From Flavobacterium flabelliforme (GTDB taxonomy: Bacteria; Bacteroidota; Bacteroidia; Flavobacteriales; Flavobacteriaceae), in contig NZ_JAGFBU010000001.1 in the NCBI RefSeq assembly GCF_017948675.1, forward strand, positions 372,001-436,000: a stretch of 64,000 nt of DNA, read 5' to 3'. Both the position numbers and the translations under genes were made by a program. The number at the start of each line of letters is the position of its first letter. Positions within the stretch are counted from its first letter, which is position 1. Positions 25,573-35,374 of this stretch are shown piece by piece. A model generated the notes under the pieces. It made no database searches. It saw only the letters and a list, made by a program, of their open reading frames with translations, and was not told the origin of the DNA.

Positions 25573-26369
25573 TACTTTAATTTTAAACAAATTCGCCTAT
25601 ACTGTTTTTTAATCATTTGTTCAATTGCAAATGTTTTCTTTTTGTAAAAAATAATTTTCGACTTTTGCTGTTTTCTATTAATTTCAAAATTTAAAGCTTT
25701 ACCTAATAAATTATTTATTCTTTTGGTATGTTTTTCACTTAAACCATAACTTCTAGCATACCAAGTATGGCATAAAATTATTTCATCATTAAAAATCACG
25801 TTATTTGAAACCCCATCTTCTTCCATAACAGAATCTAAAAAAAGAAATTTCTTTCCTTTTCTTCTTAACCATAAATAGAAACAATAATAAGGTTCATAAA
25901 GACTTGAAATATCATATTCATAAAACAATTTTGCAACTTCATCATCAAATTCATTTTCAGTAAGGAACTGATTGCTAAGCATTTCTTTTTCATTCCAAAT
26001 AACTTCAATTTCTTTGAAATTAAGTATTGAAAAAAACGTATTAATCAAATAGGGATTGTAATTCCGATGTGAAATAATCCCACCATCGCGAACCCCGCAA
26101 ACTGTTATATCATTATTTTTCATTTTTTCAATAATAGAAAAAACAGCTTCTGAATTTTTAAAAACTACATCTTCGTCTGCCATCACTAACCATTCAATTC
26201 CTTTTCCTTTCAATTTATTAATCATAAACAGAATACTATGAATTCCGTGCATGCCATTTCTTCCATCAATTACATATTTCTGAACATTTTCAGGAAATAA
26301 TTGAACTGTTTTTTGATAAAGTTCAAAATTAGCAACAGTAGTTAAAATAGCAATAGGGGATTTATTCAT
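25572..26369 (-). CDS. Putative GT-A-type glycosyltransferase
   Basis: A 265-residue protein not assigned to a family. IAILTTVANFELYQKTVQLF resembles a nucleotide-binding start, and WLVMADEDVVFKN contains a DED acidic site like the DxD of GT-A enzymes. HTWYARSYGLSEKH near the end may be the acceptor side. It overlaps the methyltransferase gene upstream by 8 bases. A role in sugar transfer is inferred from these motifs and from context. Confidence 0.55.
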   Translation of the reverse strand: MNKSPIAILTTVANFELYQKTVQLFPENVQKYVIDGRNGMHGIHSILFMINKLKGKGIEWLVMADEDVVFKNSEAVFSIIEKMKNNDITVCGVRDGGIISHRNYNPYLINTFFSILNFKEIEVIWNEKEMLSNQFLTENEFDDEVAKLFYEYDISSLYEPYYCFYLWLRRKGKKFLFLDSVMEEDGVSNNVIFNDEIILCHTWYARSYGLSEKHTKRINNLLGKALNFEINRKQQKSKIIFYKKKTFAIEQMIKKQYRRICLKLK

Positions 26370-27132
26370 TTTTTATTTGATTATTTTTCAAATAAGTTGA
26401 TGGTTCATTATTTTCTCCTTTATATATAAAAATCATATTGTGGTAAAAATGCATTGAAACAATATGCTTGTCATAATAATTTTTTTCATATCCATCTATC
26501 ATAAATTCCTCATTGTTTAATGCTTCAATTAATCTTTTAAAATAGAAATAGATGGTTCCATCTTGATTAAAATTTTCTGATGTTCCACCATATTCTTTCC
26601 AATAGGAAGTTTGCGTATCTTCAATTACATAAATACCGCCATTCTTAAGTTTAGGAAATAAATATTCGAACGTCTTTATTACGTGTTCATTAATATGACT
26701 ACCATCATCAATTATAATATCTAAATCTCCAATCTCTTCACAAATTGACATTAAAAATTTTTGATCAACCTGACTTCCTTGATAAATTTTTATTCTATGC
26801 TCTTCATGTGGTGATTTGTCATAAATATCAAGTGAATATATTTTACCTAAGCAAAAATAAGCCTTCCACATACGTAATGAATTGCCTCCATTCGTTGGAA
26901 TATGGTAACCTCCAACTCCTATTTCCAATAATTTAATCTTTTTATATTTAAATGGACGGAAATGTTTTTGATAATGTTTTGTATAATAATGATATCCCCA
27001 TTTATCAGTTCCAAATATTTTTGCTAAGGTTGTTAAATTATTAAAGACAAAAAAAGCTTTAATTTTATTGACTAAATTTTTTGTTTTGAGCTTGGTTTCG
27101 CTATCGAATTTACTTTTAATATTTTTTATCAT
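26362..27132 (-). CDS. Class I SAM-dependent methyltransferase (MycE-like)
   Basis: A 256-residue protein. The family start FGTDKWGYHYYTKHYQ is followed by the SAM-binding motif I KLLEIGVGG, IIIDDGSH (motif III) and GGIYVIEDTQTSYW. This pattern is seen in sugar O-methyltransferases of the macrolide MycE type and in O-antigen loci. It probably methylates a hydroxyl of a sugar in the glycan. It starts 40 bases downstream of the deacetylase gene. Confidence 0.85.
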   Translation of the reverse strand: MIKNIKSKFDSETKLKTKNLVNKIKAFFVFNNLTTLAKIFGTDKWGYHYYTKHYQKHFRPFKYKKIKLLEIGVGGYHIPTNGGNSLRMWKAYFCLGKIYSLDIYDKSPHEEHRIKIYQGSQVDQKFLMSICEEIGDLDIIIDDGSHINEHVIKTFEYLFPKLKNGGIYVIEDTQTSYWKEYGGTSENFNQDGTIYFYFKRLIEALNNEEFMIDGYEKNYYDKHIVSMHFYHNMIFIYKGENNEPSTYLKNNQIKNE

Positions 27133-27172
27133 CTTATGTTAAAATGTGACTGAGTATTTTAAATTTTAAATT

Positions 27173-28120
27173 CTACCAAATTTTAAAATTATATTTTTTA
27201 ATATAATTTCTTAATTCATTATCCTTAATATTAGGCATCAAAATTCTATAAATTTTTCTACTGGCTTTATTTTTACTACTTGAATAATAATTATTAGCTA
27301 ATAAAACTGCTGACAAATTCAAATCATTCATAACCTCAATTGTATCTTGATTATAGGAACCATGAGGCAGAGCCAGATATTTTATATTCTGAGTTATTAA
27401 TTCGTTTAAGTTTTGTATCGATAATTGCAACTCTTTTTTTTGCTCTTCATAACTCAAAGTTCCTAAAGAGTAATGGTTATGTGTATGTATTCCTATTGAA
27501 ATCAAAGGATGCTCTGATAAAAACTTCAACTCTGAATTTGTCAATGAACGAAATTCTTCTCTATGTATAAAAGAGATATTATTTATCTTTTCAAACGCTA
27601 AAAACCATTCCTCTTTGTCTTCATTTCGCAATGCATGAACAAAATCAGTAAGAATCTTATAGGAACGATTTGATTTTGAAATTGCGTTATTTTGATTCGG
27701 AACAAAAAATGATTCCTTGCAATTGGAATAATCAAAAACCAAACGGTCCCACCAAAACTCGTCTTTAGAGTCTATATTTAAAGTCGTTACAAAAATGGTT
27801 GCAGGTAGCTGATATTTCTCTAATAGCGGTAATGCATTTATAATATTATCCGCATAACCATCATCAAACGTAATTACAAGTCCCGTTTTTTTTAGAGAAG
27901 TCCACTCTTCCTCTAGTCTTAGAATTTGAAAATTATTTTTATAAAAAAGTAAATGCTTTTCAAAATTAGAAATATCAACTGACAATCCTGTTAATTTTTC
28001 TCCAACGGAATTATTAATTCTATGATACATCATTACTAAAACAGGTTTACCAAATAGAAGCCTACTTTTTACCTTTAAAGAAATATAGTACCAATTTTTA
28101 ATTGTCTTTAAAAAACTCAT
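27173..28120 (-). CDS. Polysaccharide deacetylase (NodB homology)
   Basis: A 315-residue CE4 protein, the second in the cluster. LVITFDDGYADN holds the metal Asp pair, SIGIHTHNHYSLG the two metal His, and LALPHGSYNQ the third motif. It is coupled by an ATGA overlap to neuC. The two deacetylases differ clearly in sequence, so they probably act on different sugars. Whether one acts on a sialic-acid precursor is unknown. Confidence 0.88.
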   Translation of the reverse strand: MSFLKTIKNWYYISLKVKSRLLFGKPVLVMMYHRINNSVGEKLTGLSVDISNFEKHLLFYKNNFQILRLEEEWTSLKKTGLVITFDDGYADNIINALPLLEKYQLPATIFVTTLNIDSKDEFWWDRLVFDYSNCKESFFVPNQNNAISKSNRSYKILTDFVHALRNEDKEEWFLAFEKINNISFIHREEFRSLTNSELKFLSEHPLISIGIHTHNHYSLGTLSYEEQKKELQLSIQNLNELITQNIKYLALPHGSYNQDTIEVMNDLNLSAVLLANNYYSSSKNKASRKIYRILMPNIKDNELRNYIKKYNFKIW

Positions 28121-29241
28121 TCTCTGTCTCTAAATTGTTTTTGGTGATTCAACTGCCAAATATTCTCTTTTTGAAGACACTCGAGAAATAATGCTGTACT
28201 ATTTCCTTTTCCAAAACTGGCATCTGACCTTTTAATTTTATGAGTATCAATAACTGATAAAGCTTCTTTGATTGCTTGAAATCCATAATCAACATTAATA
28301 ATATCGGCTTGAACTGCTCTATTTTGTTGACGTGTACCTATATTTATAATAGGAATTCCATAATAAGGTGCTTCCCGAATTCCTGCGCTACTGTTACCTA
28401 TTATAAACTGACTATTCTTTAATAATGTCAAAAAATATTCAAACCGAAGTGACGGAAAAATCCGGAATCGGGAATTGTCTTTTAATTTTTTATATTCTTC
28501 TATTATAAATTGGCTTCCCAAATCATTATTTGGATAGATAACTACATAATTATGATTATCGGCTGCTAATGATTTTACAAAAGTTTCTGCATACGATTGC
28601 ATATGATTTACCTCGGTCGTAACAGGATGAAACATTACAATGGCATAGTTTTCAAAACTAATATCATAGTATTTTTTTACAACCGATAAATCAGGCAAAT
28701 TATCCGAAAACATAATATCAATATCGGGTGAACCAATGGTAAAAATGGAAGATTCTATTTCGCCCATTTGCTTCAATCGTTTAGCGGCCTCATTATTAGA
28801 CACAAAATGTATGTGGCTCAATTTACTCACACTATGACGAATCAATTCATCCACAGTACCTGATAATTCTCCTCCTTCTATATGAGCTACCAAAATATTA
28901 TTTAAAGAACCTACAATAGCACCTGCTAAAGTTTCTAGTCTATCGCCGTGAACAACAATCAAATCAGGTTTGACCTGTTTACAGTAAGCCGACAACCCTT
29001 CGATGGTTTTTGCCAAAGTTAAATCCATCGTAGTCTCATGAGTATGATTTTCGAAAGTATGAATGTTTTTAAAATTACAGCGCTCAATTTCAATGAGGGT
29101 ATATCCATATTGCTCCTGCAAATGCATTCCTGTAACAAAAACAAAAACTTCAAAATCTTGATCCCTATCAAGAGTTGAAATCAATGATTTTATTTTGCCA
29201 AAATCAGCTCGTGTTCCTGTTAGGAAGAGTATTTTTTTCAT
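28117..29241 (-). CDS. neuC: UDP-N-acetylglucosamine 2-epimerase (hydrolysing), NeuC
   Basis: A 374-residue enzyme making N-acetylmannosamine and UDP from UDP-GlcNAc, the first step of Neu5Ac synthesis. It is strikingly like meningococcal SiaA/NeuC: LTGTRADFGK at the start, VHGDRLETLAG, HIEGGELSGTVDELIRHSVS, MFHPVTTE and GNSSAGIREAPYYG. These blocks distinguish it from the non-hydrolysing WecB epimerases. It is separated from neuB by the 1-kb repeat array (29288-30264), which is unusual for this otherwise overlapping operon. Confidence 0.95.
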   Translation of the reverse strand: MKKILFLTGTRADFGKIKSLISTLDRDQDFEVFVFVTGMHLQEQYGYTLIEIERCNFKNIHTFENHTHETTMDLTLAKTIEGLSAYCKQVKPDLIVVHGDRLETLAGAIVGSLNNILVAHIEGGELSGTVDELIRHSVSKLSHIHFVSNNEAAKRLKQMGEIESSIFTIGSPDIDIMFSDNLPDLSVVKKYYDISFENYAIVMFHPVTTEVNHMQSYAETFVKSLAADNHNYVVIYPNNDLGSQFIIEEYKKLKDNSRFRIFPSLRFEYFLTLLKNSQFIIGNSSAGIREAPYYGIPIINIGTRQQNRAVQADIINVDYGFQAIKEALSVIDTHKIKRSDASFGKGNSTALFLECLQKENIWQLNHQKQFRDRE

Positions 29242-29287
29242 TCTAAAACTTTCAATTTTAATTTGGACTAAGGCATTTAGCTAAGAT

Positions 29288-30264
29288 GATCTCGAATGCG
29301 CTCTACTGGACAAATCTTCTATATTACTGTCACGTCAAGCGCAGTCGAGACGGTTTTTTATTTAATACTTATTAAGATCAATCTCGACTGCGCTCAATTT
29401 GACAATTTTATTTCCTTGCGCTCGATTGGAAACTTGTTTTATTCTGCTGTCATGTCGAGCGAAGTCGAGGCGCTTTTTTATTCTTATTGTGCTCAATCTC
29501 GACTGCGATCGATTGGACAATGTTATTTGGTTTTTCTCAATTGGACAAACCTTTCTATATTACTGTCACGTCGAGCGCAGTCGAGACGTTTTTTTATTCT
29601 TATTAAGCTCAATCTCGAATGCGATCGATTGGACAATGTTATTTGGTTGTTCTCAATTGGACAAACCTTTCTATATTACTGTCACGTCGAGCGCAGTCGA
29701 GACGTTTTTTTATTCTTATTAAGCTCAATCTCGACTGCGCTCGATTTGACAATGTTATTTGGTTGCGCTCAATTGGACAATTGTTTTATTCTGCTGTCAT
29801 GTCGAGCGAAGTCGAGGCGCTTTTTTATTCTTATTAAGTTCAATCTCGACTGCGCTCGATTTGACAATGTTATTTGGTTGTGCTCAATTGGACAAACCTT
29901 TCTATATTACTGTCACGTCGAGCGCAGTCGAGACGCTTTTTTATTCTTATAAAGCTCAATCTCGACTGCGCTCGATTTGACACTTGTTTTATTCTGCTGT
30001 CATGTCGAGCGAAGTCGAGGCGCTTTTTTATTCTTATTGTGCTCAATCTCGACTGCGATCGATTGGACAATGTTATTTGGTTGTGCTCAATTGTACAAAC
30101 CTTTCTATATTACTGTCACGTCGAGCGCAGTCGAGACGTTTTTTTATTCTTATTAAGCTCAATCTCGACTGCGCTCGATTTGACAATGTTATTTGATTGC
30201 GCTCGATTGGACAATTGTTTTATTCTGCTGTCACGTTGAGCGCAGTCGAGACTGTTTTTTATTT
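29288..30264. repeat. Tandem array of REP/BIME-like inverted repeats
   Basis: Nine copies of a core (TGTCACGTCGAGCGCAGTCG or TGTCATGTCGAGCGAAGTCG) begin at 29328, 29448, 29564, 29680, 29795, 29911, 29998, 30114 and 30229. The steps are 120, 116, 116, 115, 116, 87, 116 and 115 bases. About 54 bases after each core comes its reverse complement (TCTCGACTGCGCTCGATTTG), so each unit can fold into a long hairpin. A third half-copy (TGCGCTCAATTGGACAA) follows. Two core variants alternate as A B A A B A B A B. It fills the neuB-neuC gap and encodes no credible protein. Confidence 0.92.
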
Positions 30265-30294
30265 AAAAACTTTATTACTAAAATGAATGGAATT

Positions 30295-31335
30295 TCATTC
30301 AATATCATCCCAAACTAATTGTTCATCATTTTTAATATCTCTAGTAGCAATTTTACCAAGAACATCATTAAAATGTACCGCTAGTATTTTTCCTGTTCCT
30401 GGACGTTTTACCCAAATATTTTCTTTAGAAAACACTTCCCCTTTTTTAATATTTGTTATAGAACAAACCGTTGCAAAAGCAAAATCAATTGTGACTTGCT
30501 CTTCGTCTGCTGGTTTTTTAGTTCCACCACGCATCAATGCTATTTCGGCTGAAGAGTTAATTAATTCTTGACAGGCTTTTTCATCCATACTACAAACAAT
30601 ATCTGGACCTGTACGTTGCATGTGATCTGTAAAATGACGTTCTAAAATACTCGCTCCCAAAGCTACTGCTCCTAAACAAGCATTATTATTCAACGTGTGA
30701 TCTGACAATCCGAAGACTTTGTCTGGAAAAGATTCATACAATTCGACCATTGCACCAAAACGCACCAAATGAATTGGTGTTGGATATAAATTGGTGGTGT
30801 GTAACAAAGCTACTGGAACATTGTGTTTGTCAAATATCGCTACTGCTTTCTGAACACTTTCGATCGTATTCATTCCTGTACTCAAAATAACAGGTTTACC
30901 AAACAAAGCAATGTGCTCTAATAAAGGATAATTATTACACTCACCTGAACCAATTTTGTAGGCGGGAATATCAAATTTTTTCAATCTTTCGGCTGCTGCG
31001 CGAGAAAAAGGAGTTGATATAAAAATCATTCCTTTATTTTCAACATACTTTTTTAATTCTAATTCGTCCGCTTCATTGAGTGAACAACGTTCCATTATTT
31101 CATAAATAGAAACATCCGCATTGCCTGGAATCACTTTTTTAGCAGCTCCACTCATTTCATCTTCTACAATATGCGTTTGATGTTTTACCACTTCAGCACC
31201 TGCTCTTTTTGCAGCGTCAACCATTTCTTTGGCTGTTTGCAAAGAACCTTCGTGATTGATTCCGATTTCAGCAATAACTAGTGGCGGAAAATCTAAACCT
31301 ATTTTCCTACCTGCGATTTCTATGTATGGGTTCAT
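30295..31335 (-). CDS. neuB: N-acetylneuraminate synthase, NeuB
   Basis: A 346-residue enzyme condensing N-acetylmannosamine with phosphoenolpyruvate to Neu5Ac. It closely follows meningococcal NeuB/Sia[36 protein letters not shown] and the manganese-binding His in LSDHT (H213) and ERHFTD (H234). The C-terminal part (about 285-346) is the antifreeze-like SAF domain with WVKRPGTG. The close match to Neu5Ac synthases rather than legionaminate or pseudaminate synthases supports Neu5Ac as product. Its stop codon lies 31 bases from the repeat array. Confidence 0.96.
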   Translation of the reverse strand: MNPYIEIAGRKIGLDFPPLVIAEIGINHEGSLQTAKEMVDAAKRAGAEVVKHQTHIVEDEMSGAAKKVIPGNADVSIYEIMERCSLNEADELELKKYVENKGMIFISTPFSRAAAERLKKFDIPAYKIGSGECNNYPLLEHIALFGKPVILSTGMNTIESVQKAVAIFDKHNVPVALLHTTNLYPTPIHLVRFGAMVELYESFPDKVFGLSDHTLNNNACLGAVALGASILERHFTDHMQRTGPDIVCSMDEKACQELINSSAEIALMRGGTKKPADEEQVTIDFAFATVCSITNIKKGEVFSKENIWVKRPGTGKILAVHFNDVLGKIATRDIKNDEQLVWDDIE

Positions 31336-31359
31336 AATTTTAAATTTTTTTGCGAAATT

Positions 31360-32082
31360 TTAAAACTTATTATTTATAAATAAAGCATCACTCTTAGAAG
31401 CTAAACCGTCACCAGTTAAACTAAAATCATAAAATTTAACTAATGAAAAATCATTATTCTCTAAATAAGAAAAAATCTCACCTACTGAAGATTGTTCAAA
31501 AAAATTTAAATCAAAAAACAACTCGATCAATACAAATTGAATCTTATTTTCAATCATCATTTTTTTTGCCCCTTTTAAAACTTTCAATTCAAAACCTTCG
31601 GTATCACTTTTTAATAAATTGATTTTTGCAATTTGATTTTTAAAACAATAATCATCAACTGTTGTAACATTTACATCATAAGTTTCAATAATATGAGCTT
31701 TTCCGTATGACCTTTCTAAAAATGAATTCATTGCGTCCCATGAATACTCGTTAAATTTCAGAATTCCTTCAATATCTCCCATCGCTGTATTATTCATTAC
31801 AACATTTTTTTTGTCACTATAACTCAAAATCAAATCTTTAAAACAATATTTACTCGCTTCAAAACCATATACAAATGATTCAGGGAAAATTTCTAAAATT
31901 TTATTTAGAGTTTGTCCATGATTCATTCCTATGTCAAAAACAACTGGTTTATTTGTTTTAATTTTAGCCTTACATGCTAAAAAGGGATTAGAATTTTGTA
32001 ATTGAATATTATTAATCTTAGATATTTTGTATCCCATACTAAATAATAATTCTTTAAGATATTTCTTTAATGACTTATTCAT
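31360..32082 (-). CDS. FkbM family methyltransferase
   Basis: A 240-residue SAM-dependent methyltransferase. KPVVFDIGMNHGQT is motif I and LLKSDTEGFELKVLKGA is the FkbM family signature. FkbM enzymes methylate hydroxyls, often on sugars. The gene lies between neuA (8-base overlap) and neuB, so methylation of the sialic acid or its neighbour is an attractive but unproven idea. Confidence 0.88.
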   Translation of the reverse strand: MNKSLKKYLKELLFSMGYKISKINNIQLQNSNPFLACKAKIKTNKPVVFDIGMNHGQTLNKILEIFPESFVYGFEASKYCFKDLILSYSDKKNVVMNNTAMGDIEGILKFNEYSWDAMNSFLERSYGKAHIIETYDVNVTTVDDYCFKNQIAKINLLKSDTEGFELKVLKGAKKMMIENKIQFVLIELFFDLNFFEQSSVGEIFSYLENNDFSLVKFYDFSLTGDGLASKSDALFINNKF

Positions 32083-32740
32083 TACTATAATTATTTAATA
32101 TTAATTCTGAATATTGAAAATCCTCTACGGTATCAATATCAATCGTAGCAAAAATATGATCTACTTCAAAAGGGAAAGCTTTATCAGAAATAATTATATC
32201 TTCTTGAATCAAATTTGCTTTTGTTATATAAAGTAATCCATTTTCATAAAATAAAGGTTCTAAATCCTGAGAACGTTGTCCTATTGTATAGTTAAATGGA
32301 ATAAAAACACCATTACTAAGTTTTCCTAATTTTTGATGATTTCTAGTAACTGTAAATAAACTATCACAATTGTTTTTTTGATAGACTTCAAAAGCATCCT
32401 TTAATAATTCTTTTGGACGTAATGGATTTGTGGGTTGCAACAAAATAACATTCTCTACCACTTCTCCTATTTGTTCTAATACATTTTTAAGTGCGGAAAC
32501 TGTTGGCTCTAAATCTCCTGAAATAGCAACTGGTCTGTCAATTACTTTTACACCATATTGTAATGCAATATTCTTTATTACCTCATCATCTGTAGAAACA
32601 TAAATATCATCAATAAAATCGTGCTGTTGCGCATATAAAATGCTATGTACTATAAGAGGGATACCTCCCAATGCCAATCTGTTTTTATAAGGTAATCTCT
32701 TCGAACCTCCTCGTGCTGGAATTATTGCGATGGTTTTCAT
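32075..32740 (-). CDS. neuA: CMP-N-acetylneuraminate synthetase, NeuA
   Basis: A 221-residue cytidylyltransferase that activates Neu5Ac with CTP. The N-terminal IPARGGSKRLPYKN is the nucleotide-binding signature, followed by DIYVSTDDEVIKN, ILLQPTNPLRP and the C-terminal DIDTVEDFQ metal-binding segment. It has the single catalytic domain, without the esterase extension of E. coli NeuA. Together with neuB and neuC it completes the pathway to CMP-Neu5Ac. Confidence 0.94.
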   Translation of the reverse strand: MKTIAIIPARGGSKRLPYKNRLALGGIPLIVHSILYAQQHDFIDDIYVSTDDEVIKNIALQYGVKVIDRPVAISGDLEPTVSALKNVLEQIGEVVENVILLQPTNPLRPKELLKDAFEVYQKNNCDSLFTVTRNHQKLGKLSNGVFIPFNYTIGQRSQDLEPLFYENGLLYITKANLIQEDIIISDKAFPFEVDHIFATIDIDTVEDFQYSELILNNYSNE

Positions 32741-32748
32741 ATAACAGT

Positions 32749-33657
32749 TTATTTATCCCCTGGTCTCCAATACAATTTAGTTTCTTCTAGTTTCTGATAT
32801 TCCTTATATTCCTTCATTGACAGCCTATTTGAATTTTTAATAATCTTTGGAATAGCCAACAAAACATCTAACATAGCTAACAAAACTGCTTTTAATGCTT
32901 TCAAATCACCTTTTAACACTTTCGTTTTTAGTTGAATCCAAAGTGTATAAAATAATTTTCGAGGAATAACTGGAATTGGATAAAATAAAAAATAAAGATA
33001 CCAACCCGAACGTAAGGAACGTTGCAAACGCAAACTATAATCGGTGTCTTTTTTTCTAGCTTTAACATTTACTCTATGATTTACTAAAACCTCGGGTAAA
33101 TAATGAATTTCCCATTTGCTTTTAAATAACTGATACGATGCAAAATCTTCTTCTCCATAAAACACAAACCAAGCTGGGTAATTTGGAACCTCTCGCCAAG
33201 CAGCCATACGCCATACATTTGCACCTCCTGCAAAACTTTTCATTCGATGTGAAACCTCATTACAATCTGTGCTTTCTGGTGCTTCTAAATCCCAAAAAAT
33301 TCTAAAACTCAACAATCCTATTTGGGGATTCGCATCAAAAGCTTTTTGAATAATGACTAAAGGATTTTGTGTAACAAAATGCAAGTCATCATCTATTGAA
33401 ATAGCAAATTCAGCCGTTGTTATGCTCATGAGTCTATTGCGACTGTAAATTAACCCTTCACTTTTTTTATTTTGAATTAATTGGATTTCTGGATAATTGG
33501 ATTGTAAAAATGACACTGTATTGTCTGTAGAGCCATCATCGCAAATAATACATTCGACCTCTTCTCTAATTAATAAATGTTGGATTTTAACTAATGTAAA
33601 TGCTAAAGCATCTTTACGGTTTTTGGTAGTGATAAGTATAGAAAAAGTAGGCTTCAT
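32749..33657 (-). CDS. Glycosyltransferase family 2
   Basis: A 302-residue GT-A enzyme. FSILITTKNRKDALAF and CIICDDGSTDNT form the nucleotide-binding site, ISIDDDLHF is the DxD metal site, and FYGEEDFASY the catalytic-base region. The last 60 residues are hydrophobic and basic, suggesting membrane association. It is 8 bases upstream of neuA. Donor unknown; its neighbourhood does not prove a sialic-acid donor. Confidence 0.9.
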   Translation of the reverse strand: MKPTFSILITTKNRKDALAFTLVKIQHLLIREEVECIICDDGSTDNTVSFLQSNYPEIQLIQNKKSEGLIYSRNRLMSITTAEFAISIDDDLHFVTQNPLVIIQKAFDANPQIGLLSFRIFWDLEAPESTDCNEVSHRMKSFAGGANVWRMAAWREVPNYPAWFVFYGEEDFASYQLFKSKWEIHYLPEVLVNHRVNVKARKKDTDYSLRLQRSLRSGWYLYFLFYPIPVIPRKLFYTLWIQLKTKVLKGDLKALKAVLLAMLDVLLAIPKIIKNSNRLSMKEYKEYQKLEETKLYWRPGDK

Positions 33658-33662
33658 ATATT

Positions 33663-34685
33663 TTAATAGTTCTGTGCGATATCTTTTGGCAATCTTTTAT
33701 TAATATAGAAGTGACGAAGAAAAAAATTATTTTTTAATAATTTATTGAATAATTTATTTTTAATAAAATACATTATTTTATTACTTTTTAAAATAGACCT
33801 AGAATATAAAGGAATCATTCTTTTACTTTCATCTTCTAAATCATCTAATACTTTTTGCATCCACTCTTCATAAACGTTCCCCATATGATAGGCATAATTA
33901 TTCTCCGTTGTTAAACGCCAACCTCCTTTTTTAGTAACTGGAACATCAAACAGCAATCGATCAAACTTTGAACTTATATATTCATCTATTTTTATTTTTA
34001 AATTTTGTTCCAAAACTTCATTCTTGTAGGTTGCCACAAAATGCCCAGAACCAATTACTGCTTTACAATTTGAACTGTCTGAAATCGTTAATTGATAACG
34101 CAAATATTCTTTATTATAGTCATTATCCCAACCAATGCTTTTATAAAAATGTTTTATTCCTTCTGGGTTAATAACCTTTGTGAATTTTAATTTATTTGAA
34201 AAAAAATTATCAAATAATACATTCGCACATAAATACGAAAATGATTTTAATTGAGGGACTATTCCAACAACTCCAGCTTTAGGAAACGTATTAAAAACTT
34301 TCATTGTTTCATTTTGCCATCCATTCAAAAAAAGAACATCGGCATCAGCTATAGTTACATACATAAAATAATGTCCTTTCAACCCTTTTAATACTGCATT
34401 ATTTTTACCAATATTTGTGGTATGAATGAGTTCCTTTATAAATCCATTGTTATAAAGTCCATTGAGATAATTCACTACTTCCTCACAACTCCCATTATTA
34501 ACAATAGTAATAAAGGTTTTGGAATGAACCGTTTTAAACAAAGAATTCAAGCAAAGTTGTAAAATTTTAAAACAGTCGCTGAAATACCCTTCGTTATTAG
34601 GAATATAAACGGGAATGATTAATTGATGAAGATAATTAATCTTTTCGTGTTTTCCGTTTTTACGTGGATTGGTTCCTACTCGCAT
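33663..34685 (-). CDS. Glycosyltransferase family 2-like protein
   Basis: A 340-residue protein with a GT-A pattern: QLIIPVYIPNNEGYFSDCFK, FITIVNNGSCEEVVNYL, IADADVLFLNGW (a DAD metal site) and YAYHMGN late. It shares a one-base overlap with the FkbM gene upstream. Divergence from typical GT2 proteins is moderate. Substrate unknown. Confidence 0.8.
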   Translation of the reverse strand: MRVGTNPRKNGKHEKINYLHQLIIPVYIPNNEGYFSDCFKILQLCLNSLFKTVHSKTFITIVNNGSCEEVVNYLNGLYNNGFIKELIHTTNIGKNNAVLKGLKGHYFMYVTIADADVLFLNGWQNETMKVFNTFPKAGVVGIVPQLKSFSYLCANVLFDNFFSNKLKFTKVINPEGIKHFYKSIGWDNDYNKEYLRYQLTISDSSNCKAVIGSGHFVATYKNEVLEQNLKIKIDEYISSKFDRLLFDVPVTKKGGWRLTTENNYAYHMGNVYEEWMQKVLDDLEDESKRMIPLYSRSILKSNKIMYFIKNKLFNKLLKNNFFLRHFYINKRLPKDIAQNY

Positions 34686-35374
34686 TATAATCTAATATCT
34701 TCAAAAAAAACATTACCTAAATCTCCACTTATTAACGTTTTACATATTATTCTATATTCTTTACTCTGCAAATATTTTGTAATTTCACTTTGCAAATCAT
34801 TTTTCAAATCAGTATTAGATTCTACTAAAATTATTTTTGGTCTGAATCTTTCCCAATCATTAGATTGTAAAACTTCCAAATCAAATCCTTCAACATCTAT
34901 ATCTAAAAAATCAATCACTTCATCTTTTTCTAAATGTTTCGATAATATTGACTTTAAACTAACTGTTTGAATCTCTTTTTTTTCTACAATTTTATTTTCT
35001 AAGTTATGTTCTTTTATAAAACTATAATCTAATGTATTCATAGAGGAAAAAGCATCTTCTAACATATAATAGGTCAATGTTTCATTACCTATCCCTACAG
35101 CATTATTAATAAAAATATCTGATTTCCTTTTTTTGGTAAATAGTGTTTGCATTTTAGGATTAGGGTCAACGCAAATTCCTTTCCAACCTCTCAAATGAAA
35201 ATAATAAGAATTAGAAGCTTTAACAGGATCCCAACAGCCAACATCAACATAAACGCCTATTCTATTAACCTTTAAAATTTGTTTTAACTGCATATCTTCT
35301 CCTGATTTAGAAAAGCTAATATTATATCTTTTATAAATTTTTCTCTTTATAATTTCTTTTATTTCATTTATCAT
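34685..35374 (-). CDS. FkbM family methyltransferase
   Basis: A 229-residue SAM-dependent methyltransferase, the second FkbM protein of the cluster. GVYVDVGCWDPVKASNSYYF is motif I, GWKGICVDPNP motif II, and IDFLDIDVEGFDLEVLQSND is the family signature. It overlaps the neighbouring glycosyltransferase genes on both sides. It probably O-methylates a sugar in the same glycan. Confidence 0.88.
   Translation of the reverse strand: MINEIKEIIKRKIYKRYNISFSKSGEDMQLKQILKVNRIGVYVDVGCWDPVKASNSYYFHLRGWKGICVDPNPKMQTLFTKKRKSDIFINNAVGIGNETLTYYMLEDAFSSMNTLDYSFIKEHNLENKIVEKKEIQTVSLKSILSKHLEKDEVIDFLDIDVEGFDLEVLQSNDWERFRPKIILVESNTDLKNDLQSEITKYLQSKEYRIICKTLISGDLGNVFFEDIRL

Noticed and set aside
29296..30239. 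Several overlapping open frames of 70-218 codons on both strands, rich in Cys, Arg and Ser
   Set aside because: They are translations of the repeat array. The residues repeat with the DNA period, occur in several frames at once, and match no protein.
29288..30264. Possible CRISPR array
   Set aside because: The period is 116 bases, units contain inverted repeats, spacers are themselves repeats, and no cas gene is nearby.
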